Source of the DNA: Ramlibacter sp.
GTDB lineage: Bacteria; Pseudomonadota; Gammaproteobacteria; Burkholderiales; Burkholderiaceae_C
Assembly: GCA_028291885.1 (NCBI GenBank)
Contig: JAQGNJ010000079.1
Location: forward strand, 1 to 37,018
DNA length: 37,018 bases
Reading direction: 5' to 3'
A program made the position numbers and the translations under genes. The notes below the pieces were generated by a model that was not told the origin of the DNA, did no database searches, and saw only the letters and a list, made by a program, of their open reading frames with translations. Positions within the stretch are counted from its first letter, which is position 1; every line of letters starts with the position of its first letter. Shown here piece after piece: positions 7,844 to 15,221 of the stretch.

Positions 7844-8326
7844 TCAGTAGGTGATGGTGAGGGTGCGCACCTTGTTGGCCGTGCCGGCTGTCACCGTGCC
7901 CGCCTGGCCCGCCGCAGCGTTGCCATGGACGTAGAACGTCGTGCCGGTGGAAGCGGCGGTCTGGTTGGTCAGCGACGCGACCGGACCGACGGCATGGGTT
8001 CCGCTGGTGCTCAGAGCCAGGGTGTAGGCGATGCCGGTCGTGCCGTCCGTGACGGAAGCCGAATCCAGCTCCATCGTTTCGATCACTTCGCCGGTGGTGC
8101 AGCGAACACCGAAGCTCGTGCTTCCCGTCGAGGCCGCGGTCTGGAACGATGTGTAGGCCAGCGCCAGATCGGTGATCACGGCGCCTGTGGCTGCGTTTTC
8201 GGTGTTGATCTCGCATTTCGACGTCAGCGTGATGTTGACGTTGAAGGTACCCGATGCGGTCGCTGCCAGGGCACTGGTGGCGATTGCGGAAAACGCGAGG
8301 ATCACAACAAGGAAGAGCTTCTTCAT
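7844..8326 (-). CDS. Major pilin, spore-coat-U domain (CsuA/B-like)
   Basis: This 160-aa protein opens with a signal peptide (MKKLFLVVILAFSAIATSALA). The donor-strand-like segment ATASGTFNVNITLTSKCEI follows, then the SCPU core LALAYTSFQTAASTGSTSFGVRC, with the pair of Cys expected for the subunit disulphide, and a terminal strand VRTLTITY. It is the first gene of the operon and the most pilin-like, hence the likely shaft subunit. A good ribosome site (AGGAG, 6 nt before ATG) supports high expression compared with the downstream genes, which lack strong sites. It precedes the minor subunit, chaperone, usher and tip adhesin in one transcription unit. Confidence 0.88.
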   Translation of the reverse strand: MKKLFLVVILAFSAIATSALAATASGTFNVNITLTSKCEINTENAATGAVITDLALAYTSFQTAASTGSTSFGVRCTTGEVIETMELDSASVTDGTTGIAYTLALSTSGTHAVGPVASLTNQTAASTGTTFYVHGNAAAGQAGTVTAGTANKVRTLTITY

Positions 8327-8362
8327 AGGACTCCTGGAACAGTTGAAATGGTTAAGGAAAAT

Positions 8363-8381
8363 GCTTAGGCAATTTGCTTAG
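8363..8381 (-). repeat. CTAAGC direct repeat in the csu leader
   Basis: On the - strand CTAAGCA occurs twice in direct orientation 13 bp apart (CTAAGCA-aattgc-CTAAGCA). On the + strand this reads GCTTAG at 8363 and 8376. It sits just downstream of the predicted csu transcription start and could be an operator or leader element. The spacing differs from the 11-bp GCTAA repeats near the two-component genes, so I do not equate them. Confidence 0.35.
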
Positions 8382-8388
8382 AGGCCGA

Positions 8389-8417
8389 ACTGTAGTACAC
8401 GGAGTAACAGGGTGCAA
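8389..8417 (-). promoter_or_regulatory. Predicted sigma-70 promoter of the csu operon
   Basis: On the - strand a TTGCAC (-35; 8417-8412) and TACAGT (-10; 8394-8389) are separated by 17 bp. Predicted start is near 8382, giving a leader of about 56 nt. Both hexamers are imperfect, so activation from the adjacent palindrome at 8424-8445 is plausible. Confidence 0.4.
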
Positions 8418-8423
8418 CCAGAA

Positions 8424-8445
8424 ACTTGTGCAAATAGTCACAAGT
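8424..8445. promoter_or_regulatory. 22-bp palindrome upstream of csu operon
   Basis: ACTTGTG (8424-8430), eight bases, then CACAAGT (8439-8445): perfect 7-bp arms. It lies 6 bp upstream of the predicted csu -35. A closely similar 22-mer (16/22 identical, same outer ACTTG-N12-CAAGT) is found at 15202-15223 in front of the second fimbria-like operon. Likely binding site for an unidentified dimeric regulator; this is inference. Confidence 0.5.
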
Positions 8446-8522
8446 AATCAATACGTTTGCCTGGCCTTTGCGGATTTACAACGGCTAGGCTACCTTTTGT
8501 TACCTTCGGCGGCTGCCGGGCG

Positions 8523-8551
8523 GTTGAGGTCTCCGCAAGCCATCCTCATCT
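8523..8551 (+). promoter_or_regulatory. Candidate heat-shock (sigma-32-like) promoter of htpG
   Basis: GTTGAGG (8523-8529) and CCTCATCT (8544-8551) are spaced 14 bp, resembling the sigma-32 pattern CTTGAAA-N(11-16)-CCCCATNT. Predicted start near 8558 gives a leader of about 29 nt. This fits the known heat-shock control of htpG, but each element has mismatches. Confidence 0.4.
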
Positions 8552-8586
8552 CGTGCACGCCGCTACGATTCCTCCTTTTTCCTGCC

Positions 8587-10497
8587 ATGACCCAAAAACA
8601 AACCCTCTCCTTCCAGGCCGAAGTCGCGCAACTGCTGCATCTCGTCACCCATTCGCTCTACTCGAACAAGGAAATCTTCCTGCGCGAGCTGATCTCCAAT
8701 GCCTCGGACGCGTGCGACAAGCTGCGCTTCGAAGCCCTGAACCAGGCCGCTCTTTACGAAGACGCGCCCAATCTCGAAGTCAGGGTGAGCTTCGACAAGG
8801 AAGCGCGGACGCTGACCATCGCGGACAACGGCATCGGCCTGTCGGCGCAGGAGGCGATCGACAACCTCGGCACGATCGCCAAGAGCGGCACGCGCGAATT
8901 CATGGGCCGCCTGTCCGGCGACCAGAAGGCCGACGCCCAGCTGATCGGGCAGTTCGGCGTCGGCTTTTATTCCGGCTTCATCGTGGCCGACAAGATCAGC
9001 GTGGAGTCGCGCCGGGCCGGGCTGCCACCGGAGCAGGGCGTGCGCTGGACCAGTGGCGGCGCCGGCGATTTCGAGGTGGAGGAAGTCACCCGGCCCCAGC
9101 GCGGCACCCGCGTGACGCTGCACCTGCGCGAGGATGCCGGGGAGTACCTGAACACATGGAAGCTCAAGAGCGTCATCTCCAAGTACTCCGACCATATTTC
9201 GCTGCCCATCCTCATGCGCAAGGAGGAATGGAAGGAGGGGGAGGACAACAAGGGCGGCGAGATGGTGCTCGCCGACGAATGGGAAACCGTCAACCAGGCC
9301 AGTGCGCTGTGGAGCCGCGCCAAGAAGGACATCAGCCTCGAGCAGTACCAGGAGTTCTACAAGCAGATCAGCCATGACACCGAGCCGCCGCTGACCTGGT
9401 CGCACAACCGGGTCGAGGGCTCGACCGAATACACCCAGCTGCTGTACATCCCTTCGCACGCGCCGTTCGACCTGTGGAACCGGGACAAGGCCGCGGGCGT
9501 GAAGCTGTACGTCAAGCGCGTGTTCATCATGGACGACGCCGAAGCGCTGTTGCCGGTCTACCTGCGCTTCGTCAAGGGCGTGATCGACTCGGCCGACCTG
9601 CCGCTGAACGTCAGCCGCGAGTTGCTGCAGGAGAGCAGGGACGTGCGGGCGATCCGCGAAGGTTCGACCAAGCGCGTGCTGGCGATGCTGGAGGACCTGG
9701 CGAAGCTCGAGAAGGACGATGCGGCCTCCGGGGAGGACAAGGGCAAGTACGCGATGTTCTATTCCGAATTCGGCCCCGTGCTCAAGGAAGGCCTGGGCGA
9801 GGACTTCGGCAATCACGAGCGGCTCGCCAAGCTCCTGCGCTTTGCCTCGACCGCCTCGGACGCGACCAGCGTCTCGCTGGCCGACTACAAGGCGCGGATG
9901 AAGGAAGGCCAGGACGCGATCTACTACATCACGGCCGACTCGCTGCTCGCCGCCAAGAACAGCCCGCAACTGGAAGTCTTCCGCAAGAAGGGCATCGAGG
10001 TGCTGCTGATGACGGACCGCGTCGACGAGTGGGCGCTGAACTACCTGCAGGACTTCGACGGCACGCCGATGCAGTCGGTCGCCCGCGGTGCGGTCGACCT
10101 GGGCAAGCTCCAGGACGAATCGGAGAAGAAGGCGGCCGAAGAAGCGGCCGAGGCGTTCAAGCCGGTTCTCGAAAAACTCAAGCAGGCGCTCAAGGACAAG
10201 GCCGAAGACGTGCGCGTGACCACGCGGCTGGTGGATTCGCCCGCCTGCCTGGTCGTGCAGGACGCGGGAATGAGCATGCAGCTGGCGAGGATGCTCAAGC
10301 AGGCCGGGCAGAAGGTGCCGCAGGTCAAGCCGGTGCTCGAGGTGAATGCCGACCACGCGCTGGTGAAGAAGCTGGAAGGCTCCGACCGCTTCGACGATCT
10401 GGCCCACATCCTGTTCGACCAGGCGCTGCTGGCCGAGGGCGGCCTGCCCGAAGATCCGGCGGCCTACGTGCGCCGCGTCAACTCGCTGCTGGCGTAA
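8587..10497 (+). CDS. htpG: Molecular chaperone HtpG (bacterial Hsp90)
   Basis: A 636-aa cytoplasmic ATP-dependent chaperone, the usual length. The N-terminal GHKL ATPase domain shows [19 protein letters not shown] with the ATP/Mg-binding Asn at about residue 38. ADNGIGLS and [15 protein letters not shown] follow. The middle domain has [14 protein letters not shown] and the hallmark [12 protein letters not shown]. The C-terminal dimerisation part ends RVNSLLA. The ATG at 8587 was chosen over the longer ORF start because [13 protein letters not shown] is the conserved HtpG N-terminus. No purine-rich ribosome site precedes it (the preceding bases are pyrimidine-rich), which is unusual for an abundant protein. 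Its stop is only 3 bp from the end of the convergent fimbria-like operon, with no terminator seen. Confidence 0.97.
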   Translation: MTQKQTLSFQAEVAQLLHLVTHSLYSNKEIFLRELISNASDACDKLRFEALNQAALYEDAPNLEVRVSFDKEARTLTIADNGIGLSAQEAIDNLGTIAKSGTREFMGRLSGDQKADAQLIGQFGVGFYSGFIVADKISVESRRAGLPPEQGVRWTSGGAGDFEVEEVTRPQRGTRVTLHLREDAGEYLNTWKLKSVISKYSDHISLPILMRKEEWKEGEDNKGGEMVLADEWETVNQASALWSRAKKDISLEQYQEFYKQISHDTEPPLTWSHNRVEGSTEYTQLLYIPSHAPFDLWNRDKAAGVKLYVKRVFIMDDAEALLPVYLRFVKGVIDSADLPLNVSRELLQESRDVRAIREGSTKRVLAMLEDLAKLEKDDAASGEDKGKYAMFYSEFGPVLKEGLGEDFGNHERLAKLLRFASTASDATSVSLADYKARMKEGQDAIYYITADSLLAAKNSPQLEVFRKKGIEVLLMTDRVDEWALNYLQDFDGTPMQSVARGAVDLGKLQDESEKKAAEEAAEAFKPVLEKLKQALKDKAEDVRVTTRLVDSPACLVVQDAGMSMQLARMLKQAGQKVPQVKPVLEVNADHALVKKLEGSDRFDDLAHILFDQALLAEGGLPEDPAAYVRRVNSLLA

Positions 10498-10500
10498 GGA

Positions 10501-12507
10501 TCAGCGATCACGCTGCAGCGCGAAGTCGGTCGTGGTGGTGGAGCGGACCAGCACATGCGCGGCCACCGCGTCGCGCTGGACCGGATTCCACGGCAAGGGA
10601 ACGTTGTCGGGCTGGAGCTGGACCCGATGCTCACCGGCGACGACCCAGGGGAATTCGTAGCGGCCCTGGGCGTCCGTCCGGGTGACGTAGCGACCGTCCA
10701 GGACCATGGTGACATTGGGAACCCCGGCTTCGGACGCCTCGCGGCGGCCGTTGTTGTCGGCGTCGAGATAGACCACGCCCGCGATGCCGCCGGCGCCCAT
10801 CCCTGGAGCACCGCCTAGCGGTGCAACCGACGAGCCCGCCCGGTCTTCATAACGCAGGGTGAGCTGGAATCGCCGCGCCGAGATCACCGGCGTCACCGAC
10901 GTGGCGGCCTGCGTCAGGGTGGAAATCAGCGCGAACGCCTCCGGATCTTCTCCCCTGACGCTGGTGAACTGGGCCAGCACACTCCAGCGCGGGTCGATAG
11001 CCCAGGCCACGCCGAGCGTGCCGCTGATCTGGCGCGCGCCGCCGCCCTGCGAGCCGCGCAGGTTGGCGTCGACCGAGACCCTCGACCATGGGCGGGTGCT
11101 GCCGATCACGCCCCAGCTGAAGGCCCGCGTGTCGCGCTCCGGCAGGTGGACCCGCTCGAGCGCCGCCGAGAGCGACAGCGCGCTGTCGGCCGCCAGCAGG
11201 AAGCTGTGGTCGATGCCCAGCCGCATCGAGCGACGCGTGCCGGCACGCAGCACGTCGGCCAGCCACTGCGTCTGGCCGAGATCGGACGCATGTTCCCATC
11301 CGAGCTGGGCCGATACGCCGTTGGCGCCGGCCTGACGCACCGACAGCGCCGCCAGCGCGGTGTTGCGCGTGTCCATGCGGTAGCGGCCGGACACGTTGCC
11401 GAACACGCTGGGGCCGCTCGTGCCGCTCACGCTGTCGGTCCATTCCGTCGAGGTGGTGAGCTGCCAGCGCCGGGTGGACACGTCGCCGCGCCAATAGATG
11501 CCGCGGATGTCCGAAATCGCGCCGTAAGTGCCCCAGCGCAGGTTCGGCTCCAGCTGGAACACTCCAGCCGCCTGCCTCAGCCACTGGCTGCGCCACTGCG
11601 CGTCCACCCAGACGCCCTTGCCGCTCTCGTGACCCAAGCCCGCGGCGGCCGGGTCGCGCGTTGCGCTGCTCGTCATCGCGTTCACCTGCAGCTGCAGCCC
11701 ACCCTCGCGCTGCCAGACAGGCAGGCCGCCCGCGGCAACCTGATCGGCCCAGGGCGCCACGCCTTCCCAGCGCCATGCGGACCACAGCCCGCGAACGCCC
11801 TGGTCGGCAGCCGGGTTGCTGCTGTCGGCGATCCCGCTGGCATCGAACAACTGGAACGCGAGGGAGGAACTCGACGCCGGCCCCGGCAAGGCTTGCTGGC
11901 CGCCGGCAAAGGCGAGCCGGCCCCGGCCAGGGTTGAAGCCGTTGACGCCCAGGCCGGAATAGAGGCCGGGGCGGCCCAGGGAGGCGTTGAGCGTCGTCTG
12001 TTCGCCGAGCAGGTATTCCGCCGTGACTCCCTCGAGCGGCGACGAAGGCAGTGCAATGCGGCCGAAACCGCGGGCCATCGGGACTTGCAGGCTGACCAGG
12101 GCGCCCACGCTGTGGTTGGCCATCCAGCCGCCGTCCAGCGGAAAGGCGCGCTGGTCGAAGCGCCACAGGGGCGCTGCGTCGTCGCCTCCCTGCCGCGACG
12201 CTGCGTCCTGCTGTTCGGTGCGGCTGACGGCTGCGCTCAGCGAAAGCGCGCCATAGCCGGGTGTGTCGAGGAAGCCGGAAAAGGAGATGCCTTTCGAGGT
12301 GCTGCGTTGCAAACCGCTGTCCCTGGCCAGGTCGTATTCCACCCGCCAGCCGCGGGGCCAGCCGCTGCTGCGGGGGAGTTCGAGCGTCATCGCCAGCGAT
12401 GGCTGGTTTCCTTCCTCCAGGACTTTGTCGACGTAGGGCTCGGCCGCGGCCGGCAGGGCGAGCGCCAGGAGAGAAGCGCCCAGCCCTTTCCGGACGCTGG
12501 GGCTCAT
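10501..12507 (-). CDS. Predicted outer-membrane barrel with C-terminal SdrD/usher-CTD-like domain (fibre secretion pore candidate)
   Basis: This 668-aa protein starts MSPSVRKGLGASLLALALPAAA, a signal peptide. About 560 residues of alternating polar/hydrophobic, Gly- and Ser-rich barrel-like sequence follow, including WRFDQRAFPLDGGWMANHSV, IALPSSPLEGV and GRPGLYSGLG. After the barrel, from about residue 575, comes GIAGVVYLDADNNGRREASEAG, an SdrD_B/Cna-B-type domain. It continues RTDAQGRYEFPWVVAGEHRV..LQPDNVPLPW and ends VRSTTTTDFALQR. That last part mirrors usher C-terminal domains (TD..G.....L....LP.....V.........F.L). No usher plug or N-terminal chaperone-binding domain is recognisable. The start overlaps the chaperone gene stop by 4 bp (ATGA). 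I infer an outer-membrane export or assembly pore for the subunits encoded upstream; an autonomous barrel of other function is possible. Confidence 0.6.
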   Translation of the reverse strand: MSPSVRKGLGASLLALALPAAAEPYVDKVLEEGNQPSLAMTLELPRSSGWPRGWRVEYDLARDSGLQRSTSKGISFSGFLDTPGYGALSLSAAVSRTEQQDAASRQGGDDAAPLWRFDQRAFPLDGGWMANHSVGALVSLQVPMARGFGRIALPSSPLEGVTAEYLLGEQTTLNASLGRPGLYSGLGVNGFNPGRGRLAFAGGQQALPGPASSSSLAFQLFDASGIADSSNPAADQGVRGLWSAWRWEGVAPWADQVAAGGLPVWQREGGLQLQVNAMTSSATRDPAAAGLGHESGKGVWVDAQWRSQWLRQAAGVFQLEPNLRWGTYGAISDIRGIYWRGDVSTRRWQLTTSTEWTDSVSGTSGPSVFGNVSGRYRMDTRNTALAALSVRQAGANGVSAQLGWEHASDLGQTQWLADVLRAGTRRSMRLGIDHSFLLAADSALSLSAALERVHLPERDTRAFSWGVIGSTRPWSRVSVDANLRGSQGGGARQISGTLGVAWAIDPRWSVLAQFTSVRGEDPEAFALISTLTQAATSVTPVISARRFQLTLRYEDRAGSSVAPLGGAPGMGAGGIAGVVYLDADNNGRREASEAGVPNVTMVLDGRYVTRTDAQGRYEFPWVVAGEHRVQLQPDNVPLPWNPVQRDAVAAHVLVRSTTTTDFALQRDR

Positions 12508-13310
12508 TTGCTGAAGCGGCGGTCCAGCTCCGTGCTGCGCCCTTTGCCCCATTCGAGTTTGCCCTTGACCGTGATCGGGAACGCGGCCTGGACCACGGTG
12601 TTCGGGTCGCCCTGCCGGGTCAGCTTCAGGGCGATGCTGCGTGTTTCGCCCGGCAGGATCGGCGTGTTCGCCGCGCTGACGTCGAGCGGCTGGCCCTGGG
12701 CGTCGGTGCCGGTCAGGAAGCCGTCGAGGCGGCCGTGGGCGGTTCCGGAATTGCGGACATCGATCACCGCGACGGGCGAGCCGTTGCGCACTTCCACCCG
12801 CCCGTCCTGCACGCTCAGTTCGGGCGCCACGTCGCCGACGCGGACGTAAACGATCACGCCGACCCGGGCGCCCAAGGGCACGGATTGCGTTGCGCCGGCA
12901 AAGCTGGACTCCTTGCCCTCCAGCATGATCGCGAACCTGCATTCGACCGGCGCCTGGCCCGCCGGCGGCGCGACTTCGAATCGAAAGCGATAGGGCTGGC
13001 GCGGGGGAACCGTCAGTTCCCGGCGCTCGATCGCCACCCAGGGCCTGCAGCTTCCAGCGCGCAGCTCGTCCTCCAGAACCACCGTGTCGTCGCTGCGGAA
13101 GGTCCAGTCGGCGGTGCGGATCAGCAGTGTGCCCGGTGTTGTCGACGCGTTGGTGATCTCGATGGTCTGGCGCACCCGCTCGCCGGGTTTTGCCGTCAGC
13201 TCGAAGCGGGGCGGGGAGATGGCGAAGGAGAAGTCCGCATGGACGCAGGTCGCGGCGCAGGCAAGCGCGGCGATCGAAACGGCCTGGCCGACGGACAACG
13301 GGAGATTCAT
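12504..13310 (-). CDS. PapD-like periplasmic chaperone of second fimbria-like operon
   Basis: This 268-aa protein has a signal peptide (MNLPLSVGQAVSIAALACAATCVHA). A first Ig-like domain opens with FSFAISPPRFELTAKPGERVRQTIEITNAS, the typical G1-strand start of chaperones and related PapD-like proteins. A middle VPPRQPYRFRFEVAPPAGQ...CRFAIMLEG segment follows. The second domain has GRVEVRNGSPVAVIDVRNSGTAHGRLDGF and ILPGETRSIALKL. The ATG at 13310 is preferred over the TTG at 13316 of the ORF track; it starts 2 bp after the previous stop. It is divergent from the csuC product and could not replace it on sequence grounds. The role of escorting the two paralogous subunits is inferred from operon position. 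Confidence 0.68.
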   Translation of the reverse strand: MNLPLSVGQAVSIAALACAATCVHADFSFAISPPRFELTAKPGERVRQTIEITNASTTPGTLLIRTADWTFRSDDTVVLEDELRAGSCRPWVAIERRELTVPPRQPYRFRFEVAPPAGQAPVECRFAIMLEGKESSFAGATQSVPLGARVGVIVYVRVGDVAPELSVQDGRVEVRNGSPVAVIDVRNSGTAHGRLDGFLTGTDAQGQPLDVSAANTPILPGETRSIALKLTRQGDPNTVVQAAFPITVKGKLEWGKGRSTELDRRFSK

Positions 13311-13312
13311 GC

Positions 13313-13795
13313 TCAAGGCGAAACCTCGATCTCGAAATAGAAATTCAACGTCTGCATCTGCGTCAGCCGCTCACCGTCGGTCTCCAGCGTCAGCAACAGC
13401 GATTCGACCAGCGTCGCGGGCGACGCCGGTCCCTGGTAAACCAAGGCGCGCTCGCCGCTGTAGAGGGTGCCCGGCAGCAGCCTGCCCTGGGTGGTCCAGC
13501 GGGCACGGACCCGCTCGCCGGTGACCGGTGCGAGCACCATGTAAATGCGCGACGACTGGTTGATCCAGGGCGCCAGGTTCAGCCTGACATCGACGCGCAG
13601 TGTCGCTTCGACGGTGTTCTCGCGCACGCGTCCCGGCGCCACGTTGCGCCACTTCATGTTGACCACGGGTTCGCTGACCACGGTTCCGGTCTCGTCGATG
13701 CGGGACGACGTCGCCTGCGCCGCCGTGGCCAAGCCCCACAGGACAGCGCAAACGAGCGCCGCGCGAAACCGGGTGGTCTGCTTGCCGGGCGCCAT
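13313..13795 (-). CDS. Unrecognised 160-aa secreted protein of second fimbria-like operon
   Basis: The frame from ATG 13795 gives MAPGKQTTRFRAALVCAVLWGLATAAQA, a signal peptide. About 130 residues rich in beta-prone segments follow (VEATLRVDVRLNLAPWINQSSRIYMVLAP; LNFYFEIEVSP at the end). I do not recognise a family. The ORF track begins 67 codons earlier, but that part is a shadow of the upstream gene, whose stop is 2 bp before this ATG. Tight packing (2 bp to the next gene too) places it firmly in the operon. It has no Cys in the mature part. It might be a minor subunit, an assembly co-factor or a periplasmic adaptor; nothing in the sequence decides between these. Confidence 0.6.
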   Translation of the reverse strand: MAPGKQTTRFRAALVCAVLWGLATAAQATSSRIDETGTVVSEPVVNMKWRNVAPGRVRENTVEATLRVDVRLNLAPWINQSSRIYMVLAPVTGERVRARWTTQGRLLPGTLYSGERALVYQGPASPATLVESLLLTLETDGERLTQMQTLNFYFEIEVSP

Positions 13796-13797
13796 CG

Positions 13798-14436
13798 TCA
13801 CGGCGCCGTCAGTGTGTAGGTTGCCCGGCCGTTGAAGGTGCCGGCGGCGTAACCCCTGGCATTGCTGAAGCTGAATGTCAGGCAGCTCTCGAACCAGCGG
13901 TTTGCCGGGATGCTGAGCAGCGGCTGGGCGGGCACTCCGGCAAACTGGCCGGCGGGAATGGTGGCAGTGGTGTCGCCATTGCCGCCGCTCGCCCACGTGA
14001 TGGCGGAAAAGGGGATCTGGTCCGCCGCCGCATTCAGCAGGTTGGCCGGGGTCGTGACGGTCAGCGACGCGGTGCCGGTCGAGCCCGGGATCCGATAGAA
14101 GCCACCGACATAGACCTGGCCAGGGGGTGAGCAGAAGGCATAGCCGTCGTAAGGGCTGTTTGCAACGGTGCTGTTGCTGGTCATCGGCAGGCTTCCGGTG
14201 CCCAGGGCCGCGGCCGGAACTGTCACGCTGACGCTGTTGATCGTGGCGTTGTCGCTGGGCGTGCCCCCGTTGGTGAAGCTACCGCGGCTCATGGTGCCGG
14301 CCCCGACCTGGAGATAGATCGTACGGTTTCCCGGAGTGATGGCGACCAGGTAGGCATTCGCCGCCGGCAGCCACGAGACCCAGGCGGCCAACAGCCAGGC
14401 CAGCTGTCTCAGCTTCGGGAAAGGGGCTGTGTTCAA
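13798..14436 (-). CDS. Second fimbria-like subunit, probable tip or minor component
   Basis: A 212-aa secreted protein from a TTG start preceded by AGGA seven bases upstream. The signal peptide ends WLPAANA. The mature protein begins directly with YLVAITPGNRTIYLQVGAGT. It is paralogous to the product of the upstream gene: shared FLQVG/YLQVG, I-S....VPAA.LG.G, an IPFS motif, and a shared end YAAG.....NGR..YT.T.P. Unlike its paralogue it lacks about 20 residues between the signal cleavage site and the shared fold, and carries two extra Cys (YAFCSPPG and ESCLTF). Absence of an N-terminal extension is what a tip-located or terminating subunit of a donor-strand polymer would show. That role is inference. 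Confidence 0.62.
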   Translation of the reverse strand: MNTAPFPKLRQLAWLLAAWVSWLPAANAYLVAITPGNRTIYLQVGAGTMSRGSFTNGGTPSDNATINSVSVTVPAAALGTGSLPMTSNSTVANSPYDGYAFCSPPGQVYVGGFYRIPGSTGTASLTVTTPANLLNAAADQIPFSAITWASGGNGDTTATIPAGQFAGVPAQPLLSIPANRWFESCLTFSFSNARGYAAGTFNGRATYTLTAP

Positions 14437-14476
14437 CGCGACGTCCTGCCAGTGACGATGAGCTTACCCGACAATG

Positions 14477-14506
14477 GGGACAGCCAGAAGCTGTCTTCTC
14501 TGTCCC
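14477..14506 (-). other. Overlapping alternative stem-loops between subunit genes
   Basis: GGGACAG (14477-14483) can pair with CTGTCCC (14500-14506). Alternatively ACAGC (14480-14484) pairs with GCTGT (14490-14494); the two structures share bases and exclude each other. They lie between the first subunit gene and the TTG-started second one, where a partial terminator or processing site would give more of the first subunit. No U-tract is seen. Confidence 0.35.
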
Positions 14507-14510
14507 TGGC

Positions 14511-15143
14511 TCAGGGCATCGTCGCGGTGTAAACGAGGCGGCCGTTCGTGCCGCCCGTCGCGCCGTAGCTTCCGGCAGCGTAGGCCACGGTGTTGTCGTA
14601 CTTGAAGGTCCAGATGCCTTCCTCGCGAACGACCTTGTTGGTGGCCGTGATCGTCGTTGCGGCGCCGACGCCGGCTGCTGTCGGGATGGCCGGGTGCGCG
14701 ATCACGGCCGCCGTATAGCCGGAGGTAGCAACAGTCGGGGCGGTCGGCGTCACGAGGATCTCCGACCAGGGGATGGTGTCGGTGCCGCTGGTCAGCGCGC
14801 CCGGGCTGGTTGCCGTCAGGCCGATGTTGCCGTTGTTGCCGAACACACGCACGCGGACTGCGCCGGCCGTCAGGTCACCGCCGGTGCCGGCGATGTCGGT
14901 GCCGTCACCCAGGCTGGCGGCCGGAACGGTGAAGGTCAGGCTGTCGATCGTGCCGAGGTCGGTCAGGTTGGTGCCGGTGCCGACCTGCAGGAACAGGACG
15001 CGCGGGATGACGACGGTAAAGTCGAGGCGGGCCGTCGCCGTGGAGTTCGGGCCGGCGGCCGTGTTCACGTCGGATTCGGCCAGAGCGGTCAGGGGTGTCG
15101 CCAGAACTGCGACGACGGCTGCAACCAGGGAGAGCTTTTTCAT
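14511..15143 (-). CDS. First (probable major) subunit of second fimbria-like operon
   Basis: A 210-aa secreted protein with signal peptide MKKLSLVAAVVAVLATPLTALA. A mature N-terminal extension ESDVNTAAGPNSTATARLDF comes before a beta-rich, Ala/Thr/Gly-rich, Cys-free domain (TVVIPRVLFLQVGTGTNLTDLG; VPAASLGDG; IPWSEILV; end YAAGSYGATGGTNGRLVYTATMP). It has no Spore-coat-U or standard FimA signature. Low Lys/Arg, high Thr/Ala and the conserved C-terminal strand are fimbrial-subunit-like. Its start has a strong ribosome site (AAGGA) and its own good promoter, and it is first in the operon, all fitting an abundant structural protein. The alternating hydrophobic pattern of the extension could act as a donor strand; this is inferred. 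Confidence 0.65.
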   Translation of the reverse strand: MKKLSLVAAVVAVLATPLTALAESDVNTAAGPNSTATARLDFTVVIPRVLFLQVGTGTNLTDLGTIDSLTFTVPAASLGDGTDIAGTGGDLTAGAVRVRVFGNNGNIGLTATSPGALTSGTDTIPWSEILVTPTAPTVATSGYTAAVIAHPAIPTAAGVGAATTITATNKVVREEGIWTFKYDNTVAYAAGSYGATGGTNGRLVYTATMP

Positions 15144-15192
15144 GACAGTTCCTTCAACAAAGTGATTGGGGTTTCAACGCACTACGGAGTTG

Positions 15193-15221
15193 AATGTAAC
15201 CACTTGTGCTGCTTGTTTCAA
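15193..15221 (-). promoter_or_regulatory. Predicted sigma-70 promoter of second fimbria-like operon
   Basis: On the - strand TTGAAA (15221-15216) and TACATT (15198-15193) are 17 bp apart. Predicted start is near 15186, with a leader of about 43 nt containing the AAGGA ribosome site. The -35 matches consensus at 5 of 6 positions and the -10 at 4 of 6. Confidence 0.5.

Noticed and set aside
8363-8381. GCTTAG repeat as another site for the GCTAA-binding regulator
   Set aside because: Spacing is 13 bp instead of 11 and the core differs (GCTTAG versus GCTAA), so I do not link it to the two-component system.
8563-10407. 614-aa - strand ORF opposite htpG
   Set aside because: Shadow of the strongly supported htpG gene; composition is typical of antisense reading of high-GC coding DNA.
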